Source of the DNA: Rhodoferax sp.
Lineage (GTDB): Bacteria > Pseudomonadota > Gammaproteobacteria > Burkholderiales > Burkholderiaceae_C
Assembly: GCA_008015235.1 (NCBI GenBank)
Contig: SSFF01000013.1
Location: forward strand, 81,563-145,562
Direction of reading: 5' to 3'
Length of the DNA: 64,000 nt
Shown here: piece by piece, positions 8,470 to 17,212 of the stretch
Layout of the letters: every line of letters begins with the position of its first letter
Numbering within the stretch: position 1 is the stretch's first letter
Program-made: the position numbers and the translations under genes
Notes under the pieces: model-generated
Seen by the model: the letters and a program-made list of their open reading frames with translations, nothing else
What the model was told of the DNA's origin: nothing
Databases searched by the model: none

Positions 8470-9312
8470 ATGCTGCCCCCTACCCTGAACCTCATCGGCG
8501 CCGGACGCGTGGGCCAGACCCTGGCCCGGCTCTGGAAGCAACAGCACAGCTTCACGCTGCAAGGCGTGGCCTGCCGCACGCTCACCAGCGCCCAGGCCGC
8601 CTGCGGCTTCATCGGCGCCGGTACACCCATGGCACTGGCTGACATGCCCCCCGCCCAGGTATGGATGCTGGCCGTTCCCGACAGTGCCATTGCCACGGTG
8701 GCTCAACAACTGGCACAGCAGGTGCAAAGCGGGCCCGCCAGCGCGCCGCCCCCAGTGGTATTCCACTGCGCCGGGGCCACAGGCTCGGAGCTGCTCCAGC
8801 CCCTGGCCGACCTGGGCTGGCGCACCGCCAGCGCCCATTGCATCCTGAGCTTTGCCAATGTCGAGCTGGCGCTGGCGCAGTTTTCCGGCACCGTGTGCGC
8901 GCTGGAAGGCGAAGCCAGTGCCCGTGCCCTGCTGCAGGCGGCGTTCACCGCCATCGGTGCCCAGTGCTTCACGCTGCAGCGCGAAGACAAGCTGCTGTAC
9001 CACGCCGCCGCGGTGTTCGCCACCAACTTCCTGCCGGTGCTGCAGCATGTGGCCGAGTCGGCCTGGGCCGCCAGCGGGGTACCCGCCGAACTGCTGCCCT
9101 CACTGCGCGAGCGCCTGCTGACCAACGCCGTGCACAACCTGCTGACGCTGGGCCCGGCAGACGCGCTGACCGGCCCTGCAGCCCGCGGCGACACGGCCCA
9201 CATTGCACGCCAGAGCAGTGCCGTGCACCACTGGCAGACCGAGGCTGGCGCCGCCTATGACGCGCTGAGCACCCTGGCCTTGCAATTGGCGCAACTGCGC
9301 CCACCTGCGTAG
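8470..9312 (+). CDS. DUF2520 / Rossmann-like NAD(P)-binding protein
   Basis: 280 residues. An N-terminal GAGRVGQTLARL dinucleotide-binding motif is followed by a DUF2520-type C-terminal helical domain (FATNFLPVLQHVAESAW). These proteins resemble ketopantoate reductase and prephenate dehydrogenase, but their reaction is not established. The chosen ATG at 8470 places the GxGxxG at residue 10, as usual for the family; the frame extends upstream into the kinase gene in non-homologous sequence. It follows the kinase gene by 28 bases. Confidence 0.82.
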   Translation: MLPPTLNLIGAGRVGQTLARLWKQQHSFTLQGVACRTLTSAQAACGFIGAGTPMALADMPPAQVWMLAVPDSAIATVAQQLAQQVQSGPASAPPPVVFHCAGATGSELLQPLADLGWRTASAHCILSFANVELALAQFSGTVCALEGEASARALLQAAFTAIGAQCFTLQREDKLLYHAAAVFATNFLPVLQHVAESAWAASGVPAELLPSLRERLLTNAVHNLLTLGPADALTGPAARGDTAHIARQSSAVHHWQTEAGAAYDALSTLALQLAQLRPPA

Positions 9313-9347
9313 ACCATGGCCCCATCCACCCCACCCCAGGAGTCCGC

Positions 9348-10208
9348 ATGAACACCACAGCACAACGCTGGCACGCCCAAGAAGCCCCGGTGGGCCATTT
9401 CACGGTGCTGCGCGCCCTGCCCATGCACGCGGTGCAAGCGGTGGGGCCCTTTGTCTTTCTGGACCATTTCGGCCCCTTTGACGCCTCGCCCGAAACCTTG
9501 CCGGCGCACCCTCACGCCGGCATCGAGGTCATGACCTACCTGCTCGAAGGGGCCAACGAACACCGCGACTCCGCAGGTCACCGCGGTATCGTCGAAGCCG
9601 GGGGTGCCCAGTGGATGCGGGCCGGGCGCGGCATCCTGCATGCGGAAACCAACCTGCCGCACATCTGCCCCACCATCCACGGACTGCAGATCTGGGCCCG
9701 CCTGCCCCGCGCCGTACAACACAGCGAACCGGCCTACCGTGCCATTGCCGCCAGCGAGGTGCCGCAGTGGACCGTGCCCGCCACACAAGGCAGTGGCGAA
9801 GTGGGCTTGCGCCTGCTCGGCGGCATCTTCGAGGGGCGCCAAGGCCCCATACCGCTGAGTGCGCCGTCCCTGCTGCTGCATGTGCAGCTGCCCGCCGCCA
9901 GCCGCGTGGCGCTGAACCTGCCAGCAGGCTCGGAATACGGCGCCTATGGCATTGACGGCGCCACCCGCCTAGACGGTGTCGAGGCCGCGCTGCAGCGCGG
10001 CGACTTTGCCTTGCTGGACCAGACCACACTGGTGCTGGACAACCCCGGTGCAGTGACCAGCAATGTTCTGCTGTTGGGCGGTGAAGCAGCCGAACGCCCG
10101 CTGGTCTTCGGCGGCCCCTTTGTGCTGGACTCGCCGGCGGCCTTGCGCCAGGCCCAGCGCGATTTCTACGCCGGCAAGATGGGCACGCTGGACGGCGTGC
10201 CGTTCTGA
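9348..10208 (+). CDS. Pirin family protein
   Basis: 286-residue bicupin of the pirin family. N-terminal cupin metal ligands are visible in AHPHAGIEVMTYLLEG (two His) and in the later WMRAGRGILHAE block (His and Glu). Bacterial pirins are iron-binding and some have quercetin dioxygenase activity or modulate central metabolism; the role here is unknown. Preceded by an AGGAG ribosome-binding site. Its 3' end overlaps the convergent GGDEF-EAL gene by 43 bases. Confidence 0.9.
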   Translation: MNTTAQRWHAQEAPVGHFTVLRALPMHAVQAVGPFVFLDHFGPFDASPETLPAHPHAGIEVMTYLLEGANEHRDSAGHRGIVEAGGAQWMRAGRGILHAETNLPHICPTIHGLQIWARLPRAVQHSEPAYRAIAASEVPQWTVPATQGSGEVGLRLLGGIFEGRQGPIPLSAPSLLLHVQLPAASRVALNLPAGSEYGAYGIDGATRLDGVEAALQRGDFALLDQTTLVLDNPGAVTSNVLLLGGEAAERPLVFGGPFVLDSPAALRQAQRDFYAGKMGTLDGVPF

Positions 10209-12172
10209 GGCACGGCTTCCGGCGCAGCGCACACCAACGCCTCCAGTGCATCGGCCGGCATGGGGCGGCCGAAGAAATAGCCCTGGAAATTGTGGCAGCC
10301 CGCGCGCAGCAGGTAGTCGCGCTGCGCGGCCGTTTCCACCCCTTCGGCAATCACCTCCAGGTCCAGGGTCTGTGCCAGCCCCACGATGACACGGATGATG
10401 GCGGCGTCGTTGGCGTCTTCGTGCAGGTCGCGCACAAAGGACTGGTCGATCTTGAGCTGGTCCAGCGGCAGGCGCTTGATGTAGGCCAGCGAGGAATAAC
10501 CGGTGCCGAAATCGTCGAGTGAAAACCGGACACCATGCTGGCTCAGGGCCTCCATCTTGGCCACCACGTCGTCCATGTCGGTCACCAGCATGCTCTCCGT
10601 GAGCTCCAGTTTCAGGCGCCGTATGTCGAACTGCGCCGGGGCCAGCTCCGCCAGCACCGCCGGGACAAAACTGGCCTGGGCAAACTGCCGGGCACTGACA
10701 TTGACCGCCAGGCTCAGGTGCTGCAGGGTGCTGTGCCGGGCCCAGCGCTCCAGGGTCTCGCAGGCGGTGTGCACAACCCAGCTGCCGATCTGTTCGATGA
10801 GCGCGCTGGACTCGGCAATGGGAATGAACTGCCCCGGCGGGATGAAGCCCTTGTGCGGGTGCTTCCAGCGCAGCAGCGCTTCGGCCCCGACGATCTGCCC
10901 ATCGGCTGTGACCTGGGGCTGGTAGTACAGCTGCAACTCATTGCGTTCCAGGGCCTTGCGCAGGTCGGCTTCCAGCGCGGCCTTTTCCATCAGGCGTTGC
11001 TGGATGTCGTGGTCGTAGAAGCGCACCGTGTTGCGCCCGGCGTCCTTGGCCTGGTACATGGCCAGATCGGCCTGGCGCATCAGCTCGTTGGCGTCGCTGG
11101 TGCCGTCGTGCACCATGGCGATGCCGATGCTGGGACTGCTCTGCACATCGGCACCTTCGATGTAGCAGGGGCGGTTGAGCGCGTCGATGAACTTGCGCGC
11201 CACGGTCTCGGCTTCGCGGCTGGCGGCGCCCAAGTCCGAGGCCAGGTTGTCCAGCAGCACCAGGAACTCGTCGCCGCCCAGCCGCGCCACCGTGTCGGTG
11301 ATGCGCACACAGCCGCTCAGGCGCTGCGCCACCTCTTTCAGCAGCATGTCGCCCACCTGGTGGCCGCGCGTGTCGTTGATGACCTTGAAGTGGTCCAAGT
11401 CGATGAAGAGCAAGGCCCCGGACTGCGCGCTGCGCTTGCGCATGGCCACGGCCTGGTTGATGCGCAGCAGCACTTCGCGCCGGTTGGGCAGCAGGGTGAG
11501 TGGGTCTTGCGAGGCCAGCAGCGCCAGCTCGCGCTGCAGCAGCAGACCGCGGGCGTACTGGTGGAAGATGATGGCCGACAGCACCACCGACAGGACCGCC
11601 GCAATCACCGAGTTCATCACCATGATGGCCCGTGGCGCCCCCGGCTCCACCCCCAGCTGCAGCGCCCCGACCATGACTACCAGGGTCACGCCGTAGATCG
11701 TGATCGAAATGAACGGCCGCATCAGCGACAGCCCGGCGACACCGCAGCAGATCAGGATGAAGGCCTGGACTCCACCCACATGGATGTCGAGGTAGGACAC
11801 AGCCACGCCGTACATCAGGTAGGTGAAGCACATGGCCATCTGCAGCTTCACCGCCGAGGCCGAAGATGCGCCACGCAGAGAGCGCCCGACCACCAGCAGC
11901 AACACGCCGGTCACCAAGGCCGTGAAGACATGCAGGGTCAGCAAGGACTGGGCCCAGAGCTGCAGATCGGGCCGGTCAGCAGGCACGGGGTAAACGAGGT
12001 ACCAGACCGCCAGCACCAGCTCAATCGGCCCGAACACCCAGAAGGTGCGCTGGATGCGGCGCATGGATTCCACCGCCGCGGCGTCCTGCACGGCCGCGTA
12101 GTCCTGGCGCAGGGCGTGTCCTGCGTGAGCCCAACGGTTCAGGCGGTCCGCGATCCATGCACTGGTTGTCAC
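10166..12172 (-). CDS. Membrane-anchored GGDEF-EAL cyclic-di-GMP enzyme
   Basis: About 668 residues. The N-terminal 200 residues hold five to six membrane segments without a recognisable sensor domain. The GGDEF domain has an intact RLGGDEF active site and an RITD inhibitory (I) site five residues before it; the EAL domain keeps EALLRW, the DDFGTGYSS loop, the EVIAEGVE block and the terminal GYFFGRPMP. Both cyclase and phosphodiesterase activities are therefore possible. The frame opens at a GTG at 12181, but the AGGGAG just upstream is well spaced only for the GTG at 12172, which I prefer. A TTGAC-N4-GTCAA palindrome lies upstream. The C-terminal coding end overlaps the convergent pirin gene. 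Confidence 0.9.
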   Translation of the reverse strand: MTTSAWIADRLNRWAHAGHALRQDYAAVQDAAAVESMRRIQRTFWVFGPIELVLAVWYLVYPVPADRPDLQLWAQSLLTLHVFTALVTGVLLLVVGRSLRGASSASAVKLQMAMCFTYLMYGVAVSYLDIHVGGVQAFILICCGVAGLSLMRPFISITIYGVTLVVMVGALQLGVEPGAPRAIMVMNSVIAAVLSVVLSAIIFHQYARGLLLQRELALLASQDPLTLLPNRREVLLRINQAVAMRKRSAQSGALLFIDLDHFKVINDTRGHQVGDMLLKEVAQRLSGCVRITDTVARLGGDEFLVLLDNLASDLGAASREAETVARKFIDALNRPCYIEGADVQSSPSIGIAMVHDGTSDANELMRQADLAMYQAKDAGRNTVRFYDHDIQQRLMEKAALEADLRKALERNELQLYYQPQVTADGQIVGAEALLRWKHPHKGFIPPGQFIPIAESSALIEQIGSWVVHTACETLERWARHSTLQHLSLAVNVSARQFAQASFVPAVLAELAPAQFDIRRLKLELTESMLVTDMDDVVAKMEALSQHGVRFSLDDFGTGYSSLAYIKRLPLDQLKIDQSFVRDLHEDANDAAIIRVIVGLAQTLDLEVIAEGVETAAQRDYLLRAGCHNFQGYFFGRPMPADALEALVCAAPEAVPQNGTPSSVPILPA

Positions 12173-12213
12173 ACTGCACACTCCCTGGCCCCAGGCCGGG
12201 CGTCACAGAGCGC

Positions 12214-12231
12214 CCTTGACCCAAGTCAAGG
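12214..12231. promoter_or_regulatory. FNR/DNR-like palindrome upstream of the GGDEF-EAL gene
   Basis: Perfect 7-bp inverted repeat CCTTGAC-CCAA-GTCAAGG, centred about 50 bases before the preferred start codon. The TTGAC-N4-GTCAA core matches the half-site form of CRP/FNR-family regulators, so oxygen or nitric-oxide control is possible. Assigned by pattern only. Confidence 0.45.
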
Positions 12232-12311
12232 CCAGTATAGGCCGCTGCCCCCGACCGCTCAAGCACCGGTGTTGCGGCCACACCGCGTGGACGCAGCTTG
12301 TGTGTCCTAGG

Positions 12312-13235
12312 TCACTTAGCGCGGGCCGCGCCGCCGCGGCTGACCAGCACAATGCCCGCCAGCACCATCGACGCCCCGGCCACAAAGGAGCTTTCTATCT
12401 GCTCGCCCAGCAGCCAAGCCCCCAGCACCACCCCGAACAGTGGCGTGAGGAAGGAGAACACCCCCAGGCGCGAAGCCAGGTAGTGCCGCAGCAGCCAGAA
12501 CCACACCAGGAAGCTGGCAAAGGACACGATGAAGCACTGGAACGCGAACTCGGCCAGCACGAAGGCCGTGGGGTTGAACGTGGTCTGCCCCAGCACCAGG
12601 GCGGCCGGCAACAGCAGTGCAAAGGCACCCAGCAACTGGTACATCAGGGTCTGGCTGGCCGACAGCCGCGTGAGCGGCGTGGCGCGGATGACCACCGTGG
12701 TGGCGCCCCATGCCAACCCACCCAGCAGACCCAACAGATCCCCCAGGATGACACGGGCCAGATCGCCCTGCGGGCTGCTGGCGCCGCGCACCACAAAGGC
12801 CACGGCAATGCCGGCAAAGGCCAGCGCAATCCCCAGCCACTGCAAGGGGAGCAGCTTTTCAGAAGGCAGCTTCCAGTGCAGCCCCAGCGCCGCGAAGATG
12901 GGCGCGGTGTACAGGAACACCACGATGTGCGCGGCCGAGGTCAGGCGCAGGCCCTCGCCCACCAGCAGGTACTCCAGGCCGAACAGCAGGCCGATGACCA
13001 TGCCTGGCTTCCATATGCCGCCCGAGAAATCCATGCGCTCGCCGCGGCTGCGCATGTACAGCCACACACACCCCGCCGCCACCGCCGAGCGCAGCGCGAT
13101 CTGCAGCACGGGAGAAAAATCCTCGGCCGTGGCCTTGAGTGCAATCTGCTGCATGGCCCACAACAGGCACAGCACCAGCATGATGGCGACGGCCCGGCCG
13201 TCGAGGGGTTGTCGTGTATCCAAAATCGTCCTCAC
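12312..13235 (-). CDS. EamA/DMT-superfamily transporter
   Basis: Inner-membrane protein of the drug/metabolite transporter superfamily with two EamA repeats and about ten membrane segments (first at LVLCLLWAMQQIALKA, last at MVLAGIVLVSRGG). The frame is open to 13307, but that would overlap the start of the divergent AraC gene; the GTG at 13235 (307 residues) gives the usual family N-terminus (LDTRQPLDGRAVAIMLVLCLLW), though I see no strong ribosome-binding site. The divergent AraC-family regulator, 62 bases away, probably controls it. Substrate unknown. Confidence 0.83.
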   Translation of the reverse strand: MRTILDTRQPLDGRAVAIMLVLCLLWAMQQIALKATAEDFSPVLQIALRSAVAAGCVWLYMRSRGERMDFSGGIWKPGMVIGLLFGLEYLLVGEGLRLTSAAHIVVFLYTAPIFAALGLHWKLPSEKLLPLQWLGIALAFAGIAVAFVVRGASSPQGDLARVILGDLLGLLGGLAWGATTVVIRATPLTRLSASQTLMYQLLGAFALLLPAALVLGQTTFNPTAFVLAEFAFQCFIVSFASFLVWFWLLRHYLASRLGVFSFLTPLFGVVLGAWLLGEQIESSFVAGASMVLAGIVLVSRGGAARAK

Positions 13236-13297
13236 TTGCGTTGGACTGCATTGTCGATTTGACCGTTTGCAGGCATATAACGAAAATACGACAAGCC

Positions 13298-14125
13298 ATG
13301 CCGCCACACCGCCAAAAAACCCGCAGCGCCGCGCACGCGCCCAAACACCCGCAGCAGTCGCCCTTCAGCCACTCGCTGCCCAGCCCGCTGTTTTTTCGTG
13401 CCGAAGAGTTGCCCGCCGACGCCGCCTATCCGCACCACCAGCACCTGTGGGGCGAGTTCGTGTACGCCTTTCGTGGCGTCATGGAAGTGGAAGTGCAGGA
13501 CCACCATTACCTGGTACCGCCCCAGTGTGGGTTGTGGCTGCCCCCCGACGTAGCGCACCGCGGACTGAACCGGCAGGCGGTGCATTTCAGCTCGCTCTAC
13601 GTAAGCCGGGAGCTCACCACCGCGCTGCCGCAGCAGGTGTGTGCACTGAGCGTCAGCCCGCTCTTGCGCGCCGTGCTCGAAGAGCTGCGCCTGCTGCCCG
13701 CCCCCATGCCGCACAGCCCGGCCTACACCCGGCTGATGCAGGTGGCGCTGGACCAGATTGGCCAGGCCCGCCAAGCCGGCAGCTACCTGCCCAGTTCCAA
13801 CGACACGCTGTTGGCCCCCGTGATCGAGGCACTGATGGCCGACCCCGGCGACGCACGCACCGTGGCCGAGTGGGCCGCGCACGTGCACACCACCGAGCGC
13901 ACGCTCATGCGCCGCGCCCAAAGCGAGCTGGGCATGCCCCTGGCCCAATGGCGCCAGCGCCTGCGCGTAGTCAAGGCCATGCCGCTGCTGCTGGCCGGAG
14001 AAACCGTGGAAAACATCGCCCATGACCTGGGCTACGCCTCCAGCTCCGCTTTCATTGCGATGTTTCGCAGCCTGGCGGGGGTGACACCGGATGAGTACCG
14101 GCGCAGCAGTGGAGGAAGTCCGTAG
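13298..14125 (+). CDS. AraC-family transcriptional regulator
   Basis: 275 residues: an N-terminal cupin sensing domain (HHQHLWGEFVYAFRGVMEVEV, with LVPPQCGLWLPPDVAH) and a C-terminal pair of HTH motifs (VHTTERTLMRRAQSELGMPLAQWRQRLR and the GYASSSAFIAMFRSLAGVTPDEYR block). The ATG at 13298 is preferred because an upstream in-frame start would run into the promoter region shared with the divergent DMT transporter. Likely regulator of that transporter. Confidence 0.9.
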   Translation: MPPHRQKTRSAAHAPKHPQQSPFSHSLPSPLFFRAEELPADAAYPHHQHLWGEFVYAFRGVMEVEVQDHHYLVPPQCGLWLPPDVAHRGLNRQAVHFSSLYVSRELTTALPQQVCALSVSPLLRAVLEELRLLPAPMPHSPAYTRLMQVALDQIGQARQAGSYLPSSNDTLLAPVIEALMADPGDARTVAEWAAHVHTTERTLMRRAQSELGMPLAQWRQRLRVVKAMPLLLAGETVENIAHDLGYASSSAFIAMFRSLAGVTPDEYRRSSGGSP

Positions 14126-14133
14126 CGGAAAGC

Positions 14134-14550
14134 TTAGGCGTCACCCTCTGCATGGCGCTTGAGGTTTGCCAGCGTGACGGGCAGCCCTTGATTGAGCTGC
14201 TTCACCAACATGCGACCGAGCAGGAAGGTGAGCGCTCCAGAGAAGGTAACGCGATGGACCACCTTTACCGCGCGCTCCTGAGGAACCAATTCGTGCTCGA
14301 AAACCATGCGGAAAAAGGGAATCTTGGACTCGACGGTGAAGCAAGCGTTGGGCTCGACCTTGGTGAGAACCATGGGCACAGAGTTGCCCTTTGTGGGCGT
14401 GAGCGAGCCACGCGTTCCTACGGCAAATGGGCCGTCGATCGATGCGCGTTTGGTATCGGGGTCCCAGGTGTGCCAGGCGGCGACGTCTTCGTAAATGCCG
14501 AAGATGCGCTCGGTGGAAGATTGAACAAGGATGCTGTGTTCGACTTGCAT
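14134..14550 (-). CDS. SRPBCC (START-like) family protein
   Basis: 138 residues. The pattern VEHSILVQSSTERIFGIYEDVAAWHTWDPDT at the N-terminus is the signature of polyketide-cyclase-like SRPBCC proteins, which bind hydrophobic ligands in a helix-grip fold. No catalytic function can be assigned. Nine bases separate its end from the convergent AraC gene. Confidence 0.75.
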   Translation of the reverse strand: MQVEHSILVQSSTERIFGIYEDVAAWHTWDPDTKRASIDGPFAVGTRGSLTPTKGNSVPMVLTKVEPNACFTVESKIPFFRMVFEHELVPQERAVKVVHRVTFSGALTFLLGRMLVKQLNQGLPVTLANLKRHAEGDA

Positions 14551-14581
14551 ACGCGATGAACGAGGGCGCTATGGTGTTCGT

Positions 14582-14956
14582 TTACACATTGACATACAGC
14601 ACCGGATTAGATGCTCCTCGTTTGAAATAGTGCGCCACAGATCTACCGAGATACTTTGCTTGAATGGAATCGGGAGCGACGCTTCCCGTGAACTCCCATC
14701 TTCCTTCGACTTGAATATCTTTAAGTGGTCTGGCCTTGTATGGAGTCGTGGCGGCAGGGTGCCACTGCTTCACAATGAAGACTCCACGCACAACGCCTTT
14801 TGCTACGGCCAAGACCAACTCGACAGAATCTCTTTGCTTCCCAACTCGCCACACTCCGCGTGTGGTTTCATAGATTGCCTCAGGAACCATGCCTTCGCGG
14901 TACAGCCTTGATATTCGGATCAAAAGCGCTGGCTCGGTTATGGTGACTTCTTGCAT
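14582..14956 (-). CDS. Conserved hypothetical protein, possible PUA-like domain
   Basis: About 124 residues from the ATG at 14956, which has AGGAG 5 bases upstream (the frame extends to 14986). Recognisable patches are LYREGMVPEAIYETTRGVWRVG, VRGVFIVKQWHPA, GRWEFTG and a C-terminal YLGRSVAHYFKRGASNPVLYVNV. I have a weak impression that this arrangement occurs as a domain attached to some GIY-YIG nucleases, but cannot confirm it, and no nuclease residues are present. Codon usage is more AT-rich than the neighbours. Confidence 0.55.
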   Translation of the reverse strand: MQEVTITEPALLIRISRLYREGMVPEAIYETTRGVWRVGKQRDSVELVLAVAKGVVRGVFIVKQWHPAATTPYKARPLKDIQVEGRWEFTGSVAPDSIQAKYLGRSVAHYFKRGASNPVLYVNV

Positions 14957-15055
14957 CGAGGCTCCTGGTGGAATTGCGCGGTTCAAATTGCTAACGTTGG
15001 AATTTAATGACCACCGCAGGCAGTCCGCTGGAATGAATTGTTGAGCAACAACACA

Positions 15056-15343
15056 TCATCTGTTCTGCTCCCAGTGATCTGCCGCGTTGGCAAGTACTTC
15101 GCAGTCGCAAAAGCCCCCATGCTCGCGCAGCCAAGCTAGAACCTCCGCTGCCGATTGATCTTTCTCTGCAATCCACGATTTGGTAAATCGCAATGTGTGA
15201 TCGCAGCCTGCGGCCTCAACTTTTTCATCCATGGCCTCGAACATCGATTCCAGCAATGAATCGGCTATTGGAAAGGCATCCTGCGACAACTTCCGTTGCT
15301 GCTGCTCCCACGCCTTCTTTCGATCTCGATTAGCAGTATCCAT
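15056..15343 (-). CDS. DUF2695 family protein
   Basis: 95-residue small acidic protein. The C-terminal CDHTLRFTKSW...VLAWLREHGGFCDCEVLANA pattern, with its conserved Cys-His and Cys-x-Cys, is that of DUF2695. The ATG at 15343 is preferred to an upstream start at 15433 because family homology begins there. Function unknown. It lies with two other small genes in an AT-richer patch between an AraC gene and the nucleotidase gene. Confidence 0.65.
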   Translation of the reverse strand: MDTANRDRKKAWEQQQRKLSQDAFPIADSLLESMFEAMDEKVEAAGCDHTLRFTKSWIAEKDQSAAEVLAWLREHGGFCDCEVLANAADHWEQNR

Positions 15344-15423
15344 TAGCACTAGTCCTTGCTGCCCAACGCAATGTGGACTGAAAAAATCCGCTGGATGCAT
15401 TGGGCACAAAAATCCATCTTGAT

Positions 15424-15480
15424 TTGCTACCAATTAAATAGCTGTTTGCACAATACACATGGAGGACAGAAACCAATTTG
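15424..15480 (+). repeat. 57-bp dispersed element, copy C
   Basis: Intergenic copy between the DUF2695 gene and the 3' end of the nucleotidase gene. Starts TTGCTAC, has AATAGCT at 15438, then TTTGCACAATACACATGGAGGACAG-type sequence and ends CCAATTTG. Hairpin arms GCTA/TAGC are kept. Confidence 0.75.
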
Positions 15481-15513
15481 CCATGCAAATCGGCCTAGAA
15501 GCCCCTCCCCCAA

Positions 15514-17166
15514 TCAGCGTCGCACCACCGCATCCGCCGGCTCAAAGTCCGCCACGCGCACCTTGTTCTTGCTGAGGTACTCGCGCATCACGTCGGCATC
15601 CACGAAGCCGGTGTTCACGTAGCCCGGGTGGGTGCTGAGCTTGGGGTAACCGTCGCCGCCATTGGCCTGGAAGTTGTTCAGGGCCAGGCGGTAGGTCTTG
15701 GCAGGGTCGATGGGGGCACCGCGTACGGTGGCGCTCACCAGCTTGCCACCCTCGGCCACGATGCGAACACCGGCATACTGCGGGAAGGCGCCGGAGCCTG
15801 GGCTCATCTTCATGGCGGCTTCGAGGTAGGCGGTGAGTTCGCTGCCTGTGAGTTCCACCACCGAGACCATGTTGCCGAAGGGCTGGACCTTGAGCACGTC
15901 CTTGTAGGTCAGCTTGCCTGCGGGCATGCTGTCGCGCACGCCGCCGCTGTTCATGATGGCCAGGTCGGCCTTGGCCTTTTGCATCATCACGGTGGCGATG
16001 AAGACGCCCATGTTGGTGGGCTTGGCGCGCACGTCGTCGCGCTTGCCGTTGAGCACGCCGTCGCTCTCGCCCACCACCACGTCCAGCGCGGCACGACCCT
16101 TGTCCTGGTAGGGCTGCAGCAGGGCCAGCATGGCGGGGTCTTCGGCAATCTTTTCGGTGTAGGGCTGCTTGCTGTCTTTGCCGTCCGCGCCCTTGACGGT
16201 CTTCACCAGATTCACCGGCAGCAGTGCGTACTTCACCAATTTGAATTCGCCTTGGGCGTATTCAAAATCGGCGCGACCCACGTACTTGCCCCACTCGTGG
16301 GCCTGCACGATCCAGGTGCCGTTCTGGCGGTCGGGCTGGCAGGCGGTGCCGGGTATGTAGGCGTCGTTGCGCATGGAAGCCCCCAGTTGCTCCAGCATGC
16401 ACACGGGGTTCTGGCTGTGGCCGCCGACGATCAGGTCCAGGCCCTTCACCTCGCGGGCCATTTCCACGTCGCCGGGGGCGTTCACGCCGTGCTGGCCGTT
16501 GGTGTAGTGGCCCATGTGCGTGGCGGCGATGACGACATGCGCCTTGCCACGCAGCTCAGACACCAGTGCAGCGGCCTCGGCCGCGGGGCGGCGGAACTCC
16601 ACGCCTTCCACGTTGGCGGGGTCCACCATCTTGCGGGTGTCGTCGGTAGTAAGGCCCAGCACGGCAATCTTCAGGCCACCGCGCTCAAAGACTTCGTAGG
16701 GCTTGAACAGACGCTGGCCGCCCTTGTAGATGTTGGCCGAGAGCACCGGGAAACCGGCCCAACCGATCTGCTTGCTGAGCACCGGCAGGGGTTTGTCGAA
16801 CTCGTGGTTGCCCAGGGCCATGGCGTCGTAGCCGATGGCACGCATGCCCTTGAAGTCCGGTTCGGCGTCCTGCGTGTCGGACTCGGGCACGCCGGTATTC
16901 ACATCGCCACCGTCGAGCAGCAGGGTGTGCCCGCCCTGCGCTGCCACTTCCTTGCGCACCTGGTCAATGAGGGTCTTGCGTGCGGCCAGGCCGTATTCGC
17001 CGTCGCTGTTTTTCCAGAAGCGGCCGTGGTGGTCGTTGGTGTGCAGCACCGTGAGCTTGACCACGCCCGCCGGTGGCGCGGGCGGGGCCGTACCCACGCT
17101 GGCGCAGCCGGCCAGCCACAGGGCCAGCCCCAAGGGGGCCAGCTTGCGCAGGGGATACAGGTTCAT
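15514..17166 (-). CDS. Lipoprotein 5'-nucleotidase/metallophosphatase (UshA family)
   Basis: 550 residues. The N-terminus is a lipoprotein signal (LALWLAGC, lipid-modified Cys21), so the enzyme should be anchored in the periplasm. The N-terminal metallophosphatase domain has HTNDHHGRF, LDGGDVNTG, GNHEFD and THMGHYTNG/GGHSQNP metal-binding blocks; the C-terminal substrate domain has NSGGVRDSMPAG and QPFGNM. Family members release inorganic phosphate and nucleoside from nucleotides or UDP-sugars outside the cytoplasm. Penicillin acylase lies upstream on the same strand with a 46-base gap. Confidence 0.9.
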   Translation of the reverse strand: MNLYPLRKLAPLGLALWLAGCASVGTAPPAPPAGVVKLTVLHTNDHHGRFWKNSDGEYGLAARKTLIDQVRKEVAAQGGHTLLLDGGDVNTGVPESDTQDAEPDFKGMRAIGYDAMALGNHEFDKPLPVLSKQIGWAGFPVLSANIYKGGQRLFKPYEVFERGGLKIAVLGLTTDDTRKMVDPANVEGVEFRRPAAEAAALVSELRGKAHVVIAATHMGHYTNGQHGVNAPGDVEMAREVKGLDLIVGGHSQNPVCMLEQLGASMRNDAYIPGTACQPDRQNGTWIVQAHEWGKYVGRADFEYAQGEFKLVKYALLPVNLVKTVKGADGKDSKQPYTEKIAEDPAMLALLQPYQDKGRAALDVVVGESDGVLNGKRDDVRAKPTNMGVFIATVMMQKAKADLAIMNSGGVRDSMPAGKLTYKDVLKVQPFGNMVSVVELTGSELTAYLEAAMKMSPGSGAFPQYAGVRIVAEGGKLVSATVRGAPIDPAKTYRLALNNFQANGGDGYPKLSTHPGYVNTGFVDADVMREYLSKNKVRVADFEPADAVVRR

Positions 17167-17212
17167 GGCGGGCTCTCCTGAAAGCTGGGGTGCGAATGCG
17201 TGCGCCGGGCGC

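Noticed and set aside
10535..12310. 591-codon open frame opposite the GGDEF-EAL gene
   Set aside because: Low-complexity Gln/His/Arg-rich product with no start signal; the minus-strand enzyme has all catalytic motifs.
15628..17181. 517-codon open frame opposite the nucleotidase gene
   Set aside because: Third-position GC shadow without recognisable domains.
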